This document shows, piece by piece, positions 1-5,940 of a stretch of 5,940 nt of DNA. The notes beneath the pieces were generated by a model, which searched no databases, was not told the DNA's origin, and was given only the letters and a program-made list of their open reading frames with translations. The stretch lies in the NCBI GenBank assembly GCA_031262335.1, contig JAISHX010000047.1, positions 1 through 5,940 of the forward strand. The letters are read 5' to 3'. Both the position numbers and the translations under genes were made by a program. Positions within the stretch are counted from its first letter, which is position 1. Every line of letters begins with the position of its first letter. Source of the stretch: Clostridiales bacterium (GTDB lineage Bacteria > Bacillota > Clostridia > Lachnospirales > WRAX01).

Positions 1-294
1 AAATCAATGCCTGTATTCAACAAAGAATCTGAAAATATAATAATCGAAGTTATCGGTGAGGAAGGGCAAAATGCTATCGGATTAGATGACGTGGCTTTTT
101 ATAATTCCTATGAAGGAGAGCATGGTAAACCATACCGCCAACGCGGAAAAAAAATTAGAGTAACAATAAGTGCCGTATATGTTTTTAGCCTTAAATTATG
201 GAGTAATACTAATAGAACTTTATCACTCAATATTCCTAATAATGTATCTTTTTCTGTAACAACTGCCGGCACTAAATACTATAAAGATTTGTAA
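1..294 (+). CDS. C-terminal part of a DUF4320/TadE-like protein (5' end outside window)
   Basis: The frame is open from the first base of the window to a TAA at 292-294, giving 97 visible residues. An ATG lies at 7-9, but only six bases precede it, no ribosome binding site can be seen, and the frame continues upstream. I therefore treat this as the 3' end of a longer gene. The visible part has no membrane segment. It contains a Gly-Glu-Glu-Gly region, then an RQRGKKIRVTISAVYVF stretch that looks like alternating beta strands, and it ends in AGTKYYKDL. This layout (a 'G.ki.VTI..Y' strand and a terminal 'G.S..YwK'-like end) recalls the C-terminus of DUF4320 proteins, which in Clostridia are small single-anchor proteins found near TadE/Flp-type pilus genes. 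The resemblance is from memory and not from a search. The next gene follows after 22 nt and is probably co-transcribed. Base composition is visibly A+T-rich compared with the genes on the other strand. Confidence is good that it is coding, and low to moderate for the family. Confidence 0.6.
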   Translation, partial: KSMPVFNKESENIIIEVIGEEGQNAIGLDDVAFYNSYEGEHGKPYRQRGKKIRVTISAVYVFSLKLWSNTNRTLSLNIPNNVSFSVTTAGTKYYKDL

Positions 295-300
295 ATGTAA

Positions 301-309
301 AAAGGTGAT
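301..309 (+). promoter_or_regulatory. Ribosome binding site for the TTG-started gene
   Basis: AAAGGTGAT sits 7-8 nt before the TTG at 317-319 and matches the anti-Shine-Dalgarno consensus well. An in-frame TAA at 314-316 directly precedes the TTG, and no ATG or GTG follows close by in frame. This site therefore decides the start. Confidence 0.75.
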
Positions 310-316
310 TGCATAA

Positions 317-808
317 TTGAAAAGTGTTGCAAAAGTTATATTATTCTCTATTCTTATCTTGATTTTTATACAGCCTTTCATTGAGTTTTTTAATGTCCTT
401 AAAGTAAAATTAGTGTTAAATTTTTCTGTTCTAAACTCGTGCAGGACTGCCGCCGTTAATGCGGCAGACATAACATCTGCAGCGAACCTAAATGCTATTG
501 TAAAGCAAGAAGATTTTATTAAATGTTTTTCGGAAATATTTTCAGAAACTTTGAATATTACTCAGAGTTTCAAGTCAGGTAATACTTTAAAATTCCATTC
601 CGATTCTGAACGTTTTGCAGAAATAACTGCCGATTTTGTATTTTCAAATACTACCGATTTAAATAATAGGCAAAAGCAAATTGTAAACATACAATTAACT
701 ACTAAATATGTTTTTATAACATCTGCACTACGGAATTTAAACGAATTAAATTCTGAAAAATACACAATAACTATTGAAAAACCTTTTATTATACAAATAA
801 TAAATTAA
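317..808 (+). CDS. Small membrane-anchored protein, TadE-like minor pseudopilin candidate
   Basis: This encodes 163 residues from a TTG start to a TAA at 806-808. Residues about 6-24 form one strongly hydrophobic segment (VILFSILILIFIQPF) after a short basic start (MKSVAK), as expected for an anchor with the N-terminus inside. The segment is followed by an acidic residue (E23), a helix-like stretch, and an Arg-Thr-Ala-Ala-Val-Asn-Ala-Ala run. The order of hydrophobic helix, glutamate, then an alanine-rich 'R.AA..AA' helix is what TadE/TadF-like minor pilins show. The rest, about residues 60-163, is polar and probably beta-rich, with no catalytic motif that I recognise. No Cys-containing lipobox is present. 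The gene lies 22 nt after a DUF4320-like gene on the same strand, which supports a shared role in a Tad-type pilus or secretion apparatus. It ends at the hairpin shared with the convergent operon. A simple uncharacterised membrane protein is the alternative. Coding is likely; the family is tentative. Confidence 0.6.
   Translation: MKSVAKVILFSILILIFIQPFIEFFNVLKVKLVLNFSVLNSCRTAAVNAADITSAANLNAIVKQEDFIKCFSEIFSETLNITQSFKSGNTLKFHSDSERFAEITADFVFSNTTDLNNRQKQIVNIQLTTKYVFITSALRNLNELNSEKYTITIEKPFIIQIIN
447..467. repeat. Perfect 7-bp inverted repeat inside the pseudopilin-like gene
   Basis: CTGCCGC (447-453) and GCGGCAG (461-467) are exact inverted copies separated by a 7-nt CGTTAAT loop. The arms are almost all G+C in an otherwise A+T-rich gene. 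They encode part of the Ala-rich helix (Thr-Ala-Ala-Val-Asn-Ala-Ala), so coding constraint with GCN codons may explain the symmetry. No T-tract follows on either strand, so it is not a terminator. Confidence 0.4.
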
Positions 809-830
809 AACCCTCCTTTTTCAAGGAGGG
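801..830 (-). terminator. Intrinsic terminator of the kinase/solute-binding protein operon
   Basis: CCCTCCTT (811-818) pairs with AAGGAGGG (823-830) to make an 8-bp stem with a TTTC loop (+ strand reading). On the - strand the stem starts 7 nt after the TAA of the solute-binding protein gene and is followed by TTTTAATTTA, a usable though short T-tract. On the + strand the stem begins 2 nt after the TAA of the pseudopilin-like gene, but CATGAATTTA follows it, with no T-run. It is thus a good terminator for the - strand, while for the + strand it may act only weakly or as a 3' stabilising hairpin. Confidence 0.8.
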
Positions 831-837
831 CATGAAT

Positions 838-2280
838 TTATTCTATTGCCGCTTGCAACTGTTGCGACATATCATCAAGCCATGTATTAAAATTTTCATC
901 TGTATTAAATTCAGCAACAGCTTCGTCAAGTGTTTTTCCCTGTGATAATAACTCAATAACAGTTTGTCTGTCGGCAACGGCTTTATTCGGAAGGCTATTG
1001 TCTAAAATAGAACGGGCTTCGGTCGCACCTGCAAATGCTTTACTTGTGTACATTGCACCGTTTTTAATTTCGGCAAGGACTGTTTCTATAGTGGCATCTG
1101 TAACTGAGTCAACCGTAATATCATTTTCACTTAGCGTTTTCATTATCAAGTCATAATCGAGAGCTTTTTTTTGCACAGGCAAATATCCTGACAAACCGGA
1201 GAACACAATATTATTTTCGGGAGCAGTAAACCATTTTAAAAATTCTACACTGGCGTATTCTTCTTCAGGTGTGGCTGATGTAACAACCATTCCGGCACCT
1301 TGCTGGACAAACACTTTTTCGCCGCCGTTAAATGCCGGAGCAGGCAACACTTTTGCTTGAATCGGATGCTGAACGCCATCTACCGTAACTTCTTTTGGGA
1401 AAAATGCTGATGATGATGTTGAACCGACATAGGATAAAATGTCACCGACTTTTGTATCATCCGAACGGAAACGTCCGTTTGCGGCATAATATCCGCTGAT
1501 AAACGGCACATAATAGCAATCCCAAATTTTACGCATAATGGTTTCATCTAGATTTACTGTTCCTTTGCCGCCTGATGCCGTAAAAATCTCTGTACCGAAC
1601 TGCCGCGATGAAATTATAAATAAACTTGCAGGCGCGTCACGCCCGAAAAGTGCTTTACCATCGTTCGGTTCATCAGGCGTTTGTTTGTCAGTCCATTCAT
1701 AATAAAGTTTTGCTGTTTCCGCCATTCCTTCCATTGTAGAAATGTCATCGTAACTTATATTTTCCGCCTGTGCAAACGGCAACCAGTCTGTGTCGTTAAG
1801 CATTAGAGCTTCTGTTGACTTTGCAATCGGGAAGATTTTCAATTCTCCGTTATTGCCGATTCGTCCTTCTTCAATGAACGAATCTTCGTACATATTCAGG
1901 ACATCTTCACTCAAATAGTTGTCTAAATTCGCAAGCAACCCTCTTTGTTCAATTCCATAGGCAATATCCGCATACGCGGAAAATATGTTCGGCATGTCTT
2001 TGCTGCCTACTTCTTTATTTGCTGACGAAGTTACGGCTTTTTCAAGCTCATCAACATGCCCGAAAGAGTTTCCTTCAATGATAATACCCTTTTTCTTACC
2101 AACGGTACTGTTAAATTCTTCGAGCATCCTATCAAAAGCGTTAAGAACAGCCCCTCCGTAATAATGCCATACCGTGATTGTAATAGGATTTTTGGGGTCA
2201 AGCTTAAATTTTTGTCCGCAGCCTACAAGCAAAGTCGCTATTAGAGTAACGGCGGTTAAAACACGGAACTTACATTTCAT
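838..2280 (-). CDS. Extracellular solute-binding lipoprotein, family 1 (ABC sugar type)
   Basis: This encodes a 480-residue lipoprotein predicted to bind a solute, probably a sugar or sugar derivative, on the outer face of the membrane. The ATG at 2278-2280 is chosen because an AGAGAGG site lies 7 nt upstream and because it places a clean lipoprotein signal at the N-terminus: MKCKFR, a hydrophobic core, then the lipobox L18-V19-G20-C21, with lipidation expected at C21. A longer frame to 2340 would overlap the kinase and add a non-signal sequence. Family-1 hallmarks are the first strand ITITVWHYYGG (33-43), MPNIFSAYADIAYGIEQRG with a following LANLDNYL, GELKIFPIAKST then a LMLN (about 145-162), QGAGMVVTSA, and the C-lobe EYASVEFLKWFTAPEN...SGYLPVQ (341-370). 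Length and both lobes are complete. The gene is second in an operon behind a hybrid sensor kinase (16-17 nt gap). No permease or ATPase gene follows, because a terminator closes the unit, so a role in signal sensing is as plausible as transport. The ligand cannot be read from the sequence. Confidence 0.92.
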   Translation of the reverse strand: MKCKFRVLTAVTLIATLLVGCGQKFKLDPKNPITITVWHYYGGAVLNAFDRMLEEFNSTVGKKKGIIIEGNSFGHVDELEKAVTSSANKEVGSKDMPNIFSAYADIAYGIEQRGLLANLDNYLSEDVLNMYEDSFIEEGRIGNNGELKIFPIAKSTEALMLNDTDWLPFAQAENISYDDISTMEGMAETAKLYYEWTDKQTPDEPNDGKALFGRDAPASLFIISSRQFGTEIFTASGGKGTVNLDETIMRKIWDCYYVPFISGYYAANGRFRSDDTKVGDILSYVGSTSSSAFFPKEVTVDGVQHPIQAKVLPAPAFNGGEKVFVQQGAGMVVTSATPEEEYASVEFLKWFTAPENNIVFSGLSGYLPVQKKALDYDLIMKTLSENDITVDSVTDATIETVLAEIKNGAMYTSKAFAGATEARSILDNSLPNKAVADRQTVIELLSQGKTLDEAVAEFNTDENFNTWLDDMSQQLQAAIE

Positions 2281-2287
2281 TGAATAA

Positions 2288-2294
2288 CCTCTCT
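2288..2294 (-). promoter_or_regulatory. Ribosome binding site of the solute-binding protein gene
   Basis: Reading the - strand, AGAGAGG is followed by the 7-nt spacer TTATTCA and then ATG (2280-2278). The site begins 2 nt after the TAG of the kinase gene (2299-2297). This is the spacing of an operon with closely linked translation, and it decides the start of the downstream gene. Confidence 0.8.
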
Positions 2295-2296
2295 TT

Positions 2297-5200
2297 CTAT
2301 TGTGAAAGTAATTTTTGCAAAAGAATATAAAGGGTATCAATATCTATTGGCTTTGCGACATGCCCGTTCATACCAGCTTCAACAGATTTTTTCATATCCT
2401 CGTCAAACGCATTCGCCGTCATTGCAATTATCGGGATTGTGTATGCCTGCGGATGTTCTGTGTTTTTGCGAATGTGTCGCGTGGCGGTTAAGCCGTCCAT
2501 CTCCGGCATTTGAATATCCATAAGAATAAGGTCATAAGTATTAGGCGGCTTTGACAAAAATGTTTCAACAGCTTCACGTCCGTTTACAACAGTATCAACA
2601 GTAAAACCAACGTTTTCAAGCAAATAAAGAGCGATTTCTGTGTTTATTTCATTATCTTCTGCAAGAAGAATATGTTTGCCGCTAAACAGGTCAGAATCGT
2701 ACTCTATTTCGGCATCAGAAGTTTCTTCCTTGTCTTGGTTCGTTTCATACGGAAGTGTAAGCGTAAAGAAAAATTCACTTCCTTTGCCTTCTTCGCTTGA
2801 GAGTTCGATTTTACTGTTCATTGCCGCTATTATGCTATAGCTGATAGCAAGCCCCAAGCCTGTTCCTTCTTTGCTTTTATCAGTTTCCGATTGTTCAAAC
2901 GCGCTAAATACGCGTACTTGGTCTGCTTTGGCTATTCCTATGCCGGTATCACGCACCGAAAACAAATATCGTCCCTCTGTTGTTCCTGAATATACTTCTT
3001 TAATACTAAAAACAATACTTCCGCCTGTCGGTGTAAACTTACAGGCATTTCCGAGCAAATTAACAAGCACTTGCCGCAAGCGGTATTCATCACCAATGAC
3101 ATTTGTATGATAATATTCAACTTCATGAACAAGCTTTAGGCTGTTTTTTTCAGTTTGGGGACGAATCAAAATGTCGAGAGTTTCCGAAAGTTTGTCAAGA
3201 GAAAACGGCTTTTTATCAAGTACCATTTTACCGCTTTCAATGCGTGACATATCAAGTACGTCATTTATAAGAGCAAGCAAATGTCGTGATGAAACGTCAA
3301 TTTTGTTAAGACAGTCAGAAAGACGCACGTTATCGTCTTTTACATTTTTAGCAATACCTGTAAGACCTATTATTGCGTTCATTGGTGTGCGTATTTCATG
3401 TGACATACGCGATAAAAATTCACTTTTTGCCTTGCTTGCATTGTTTGATTTTTCCATGCTTATATGAGTTGAAACTATTCTTGTAACCTCATATAGCATT
3501 TGAATATCAGTTTCTTCCCAAAGACGCGATTCATCATTTGTGCGGAAAATTATCCGTCCCGAATGTAATCCGTTTTCATACATCATGCAACAGAGTGAGG
3601 AAAACAACGAGTCTTCTGTCGTGCCCAAAAGAGATTTTAAACCTGCCGGATAATTTTTGACAGAACTGTTTGTATAAGAAAGCACGCCGTCTTTTGGCAT
3701 AATTCTCTCTAACTCAACAATATCGGAGCGGTTTATTTTTTCGGCAGGCGGGATTGTCTTTACAAAATCTTTATCCCACCGGCGTACAATACGATTTACG
3801 CCGAAATCATTGTCGTACGCCATTATTTGAATACTCGACAACTCAAAAATTTCCCCTATGACTTGCATAAGCATGTAAATTGTACCGTAAATATCCCTCG
3901 TTTGCTGAAGTGCGTCAAATACTATTTCAGATAGGTTATCGCGTCCGACATCAATGCTGATATTTATTGGTTTACTTGAGGGAATAAGTGCAACCGATTC
4001 ACCTGAACTGTCTGTTCCCATTGAATTACGCGCCTGTGCAAATACGCCCAAAAAACTTTCGCCTTTTTCAGGGGCGGCAATTCCAATACCGAGTGAAAGG
4101 TTGCGGTCGTTTTGCTCACCGCAATAAAGCCAAGCTGTACGGCTTTCTAACGTACGAACAAGCCGTATTACTTTTGACTTATCAGTTTCGGGCATATAAA
4201 GGAGAAAATCATCGTTGCCAAGCCGAACGGCAACGTCATCTTCTTTAAGCTCCTGTATAAGAAAGGCGGAAAAGTTTCTTAGCAAAAGACCGCCAAAAAC
4301 TCTTCCGTAGCATGTTTCAATAACATCAAGCCCAATAAGTTTTATACAGCAAAGTGTATATTGAGGTTTAATTCTTTTCTGAATGTAATCCAAACCATAT
4401 TCCGAATTGTAAAGACCGGTAGTTTTGTCACGGCGTGATTGTTCAAGATGTGCCTGAAGGCGAAGTTTTTCGTCAGTAATTTGTTTTGCCGCGCCGATTA
4501 CTTTTTGTGGGTTTCCGTAATCATCGGTAATGTATGAACCTTTAAGTGAAAACCAGTAATAGTCGCCGTCTGTTTCGGTACATGCAATTTTCGGAAACAG
4601 GCTTGTGCATATTCGCAGCTCAATCGGGAACGTATTTTTCCGCTCTATGAATGATAAAACTCTAAAAACATCTTCCGGCGGACAAAATTCGTAATTGTGT
4701 AAAACTTTCGTAAATGGCGAAACAGTTTTTGACAACATTGTTTTTTCCTGTGTAAAATAGTATAAAATTAAAGTGTCTGTTTCGCGGTCATATTCAAGGA
4801 AAGTTTCGGTCGCACTCTCAAGCGCAATAAGGTATCTTTCACGTTCTTCCAAAAGCTCAAGTTCCATAAGCTTGCGGCGTTTTTTCATGTCGTTTATTGT
4901 ATCACGCAGCAATTCTGCCTCGTATGTCCGCGTTTTCCCGATAATAAGAGGAGAATCTGCTTCTGTTTTATTTAACTGTTCGGTAATAAGCCCCAGAGGT
5001 TTAACAACGGTTCGTATTATCATTACAAGAAGTATTGTTCCGACAGAGAGAGCTATTGCGGAGCTGTATAATATTCCTTTTTGGACATTGTCAGCAGAAT
5101 TAAACAGCATATTATCCGTGCCGATAGCCGCCAATGACCATTGATTTCCGCTTAACGGAGCATTGCTGTTGTAAAGTTTCAGCGGAGTAATTACAATGCT

Positions 5201-5940
5201 CACAGATTCTTCTTTTTTATTTGCAAGGTTGTAAATTCCGACTCTATTGCGTGCCGGTACAAAAGTAACAACATCATTTGTATTGAACATGCGGTTTATA
5301 TAACTTCCGGTAGTTGCATAAATGTGAGATTCAACGCTATTGTCTGCTTTTTTTATTCTATCATAGCCAATAAACATGTATCCACCTTGACCGGATGTCC
5401 CAAAATCTGATGCGGGAAAATATTCGCGCAACAAGCTTAATTGGACTTCACTGCCAATTACACCGATAACACGTCCTTCATAAACAAGCGGACGTGCGTA
5501 AGTAATACAAGGGTTTGAATCTGCCGCGTTGCCCTCATTTATATAATGCGGACCTGCCCAATAAGATAAATCTTTGCTTGAAAGTTCGGGGTGTTCATTT
5601 GCCGCTTGGACAGGCAAAACAAAGCTGTTCCAAAGAACTGTATATTTTTCATTTATTTCCATTTCCTCTGACCAAAGACTGTCAAGCGGTAAATTGTATT
5701 TTTGCGCCAAATAAGTTGAACCGCGCAAACACAGAACATCCGAATAATCAGTCGGTGTGGAATCGGGGTCAAGGTCGCGGTAATATACTCCGCGCATTGT
5801 CACATTTTCAGTAAAAGAATCATCATTTTTAAACAGAAAAATATACACACCGGTTGTACCATTCATGCGTAAAACATTAAGCAAAGAACCGGAAAGGTCA
5901 TCAAGATAGCTGTTAATAAAATCTTTTTCATATAAAACTT
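2297..5940 (-). CDS. Hybrid sensor histidine kinase, dCache-TM-PAS-GGDEF(degenerate)-GAF-HisKA-HATPase-REC; N-terminus outside window
   Basis: This is a membrane sensor kinase with its own receiver. The frame ends in TAG (2299-2297) and stays open to the right edge, so the 5' end, with the start and an expected first membrane segment, is missing; 1213 residues are visible (residue 1 = codon 5938-5936). In order: an extracytoplasmic double-Cache domain (to about 285, with [18 protein letters not shown]); a membrane helix (about 288-309, nt 5012-5077); a short HAMP-like or coiled-coil linker; PAS (about 368-491, ending [12 protein letters not shown]); a GGDEF fold (about 501-654) whose signature is GNDDF (574-578); GAF (about 669-826); HisKA with H-box [14 protein letters not shown], phospho-accepting His847 (codon 3400-3398); HATPase with N-box [10 protein letters not shown]1 DTGIGI and G2 EGTGLGL; and REC with LAEDNEIN, phospho-accepting Asp1141 (2518-2516), a conserved Thr in AMTANAF and Lys in HVAKP. 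Kinase and REC residues look intact, so phosphotransfer His to Asp is expected. No HPt or DNA-binding domain follows. The solute-binding lipoprotein gene is directly downstream. Confidence 0.95.
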   Translation of the reverse strand, partial: VLYEKDFINSYLDDLSGSLLNVLRMNGTTGVYIFLFKNDDSFTENVTMRGVYYRDLDPDSTPTDYSDVLCLRGSTYLAQKYNLPLDSLWSEEMEINEKYTVLWNSFVLPVQAANEHPELSSKDLSYWAGPHYINEGNAADSNPCITYARPLVYEGRVIGVIGSEVQLSLLREYFPASDFGTSGQGGYMFIGYDRIKKADNSVESHIYATTGSYINRMFNTNDVVTFVPARNRVGIYNLANKKEESVSIVITPLKLYNSNAPLSGNQWSLAAIGTDNMLFNSADNVQKGILYSSAIALSVGTILLVMIIRTVVKPLGLITEQLNKTEADSPLIIGKTRTYEAELLRDTINDMKKRRKLMELELLEERERYLIALESATETFLEYDRETDTLILYYFTQEKTMLSKTVSPFTKVLHNYEFCPPEDVFRVLSFIERKNTFPIELRICTSLFPKIACTETDGDYYWFSLKGSYITDDYGNPQKVIGAAKQITDEKLRLQAHLEQSRRDKTTGLYNSEYGLDYIQKRIKPQYTLCCIKLIGLDVIETCYGRVFGGLLLRNFSAFLIQELKEDDVAVRLGNDDFLLYMPETDKSKVIRLVRTLESRTAWLYCGEQNDRNLSLGIGIAAPEKGESFLGVFAQARNSMGTDSSGESVALIPSSKPINISIDVGRDNLSEIVFDALQQTRDIYGTIYMLMQVIGEIFELSSIQIMAYDNDFGVNRIVRRWDKDFVKTIPPAEKINRSDIVELERIMPKDGVLSYTNSSVKNYPAGLKSLLGTTEDSLFSSLCCMMYENGLHSGRIIFRTNDESRLWEETDIQMLYEVTRIVSTHISMEKSNNASKAKSEFLSRMSHEIRTPMNAIIGLTGIAKNVKDDNVRLSDCLNKIDVSSRHLLALINDVLDMSRIESGKMVLDKKPFSLDKLSETLDILIRPQTEKNSLKLVHEVEYYHTNVIGDEYRLRQVLVNLLGNACKFTPTGGSIVFSIKEVYSGTTEGRYLFSVRDTGIGIAKADQVRVFSAFEQSETDKSKEGTGLGLAISYSIIAAMNSKIELSSEEGKGSEFFFTLTLPYETNQDKEETSDAEIEYDSDLFSGKHILLAEDNEINTEIALYLLENVGFTVDTVVNGREAVETFLSKPPNTYDLILMDIQMPEMDGLTATRHIRKNTEHPQAYTIPIIAMTANAFDEDMKKSVEAGMNGHVAKPIDIDTLYILLQKLLSQ

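Noticed and set aside
447..467. Regulatory hairpin or internal terminator in the pseudopilin-like gene
   Set aside because: The 7-bp stem has no T-tract on either strand and is explained adequately by alanine codons. It is listed only as a repeat.
223..471. Open frame of 82 codons on the - strand
   Set aside because: It lies antisense to the two + strand genes, has no ribosome binding site I can see, and has no recognisable domain.
2281..2340. Extended start of the solute-binding protein at 2340, adding 20 residues
   Set aside because: It would overlap the kinase C-terminus by 44 nt and place a non-signal sequence ahead of a textbook lipoprotein signal peptide. The ATG at 2280 has its own Shine-Dalgarno site.
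3977..4438. Active diguanylate cyclase domain
   Set aside because: The signature is GNDDF and the other metal- and GTP-binding positions are also changed, so I call the fold but not the activity.
4773..5144. Open frame of 123 codons on the + strand inside the kinase gene
   Set aside because: The product is Ser/Arg-rich low-complexity sequence, as expected for the antisense of a coding frame, and the kinase frame is clearly real.
5515..5814. Open frame of 99 codons on the + strand opposite the dCache region
   Set aside because: It is antisense to a clear sensor domain and has no motif or ribosome binding site support.
1..5940. CRISPR array, insertion sequence, tRNA or riboswitch
   Set aside because: I saw no regularly spaced direct repeats, no transposase frame or terminal inverted repeats, no cloverleaf, and no long leader. 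The only non-coding gaps are short.

Overview
The window looks like a piece of a low- to mid-GC Firmicutes chromosome, most likely from the class Clostridia. The reasons are the purine-rich Shine-Dalgarno sites (AAAGGTGAT and AGAGAGG), a TTG start, a Gram-positive style lipoprotein solute-binding protein, and a very large hybrid sensor kinase with the domain order dCache-TM-PAS-GGDEF-GAF-HisKA-HATPase-REC. No rRNA, tRNA or marker gene is present to fix the taxon, so this is an inference.

There are two convergent transcription units. On the + strand (1-808) are two small, visibly A+T-rich genes, 22 nt apart. The first is the 3' end of a gene that enters from the left edge, and its C-terminus resembles DUF4320/TadE-like proteins. 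The second is a 163-aa protein with one N-terminal membrane anchor that resembles a TadE-like minor pseudopilin. Together they look like the distal end of a Tad-type pilus or secretion locus, but this rests on weak family resemblance.

On the - strand (838-5940) is a two-gene unit. The upstream gene (2297 to beyond 5940) encodes a hybrid histidine kinase whose N-terminus lies outside the window. The downstream gene (838-2280), 16-17 nt after the kinase stop, encodes a 480-aa family-1 extracellular solute-binding lipoprotein. No ABC permease or ATPase accompanies it in the window. A plausible reading is that the lipoprotein captures a solute outside the membrane, and that it and the dCache domain of the kinase belong to one sensing pathway. 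The kinase would then send phosphate to its own receiver domain and on to partners encoded elsewhere.

The two units meet at a strong 8-bp hairpin (811-830), which reads as an intrinsic terminator for the - strand operon. No mobile element, CRISPR array, riboswitch or RNA gene was found. The most interesting points are the catalytically degenerate GGDEF domain (GNDDF) buried in the kinase, and the pairing of kinase with solute-binding protein but no transporter.
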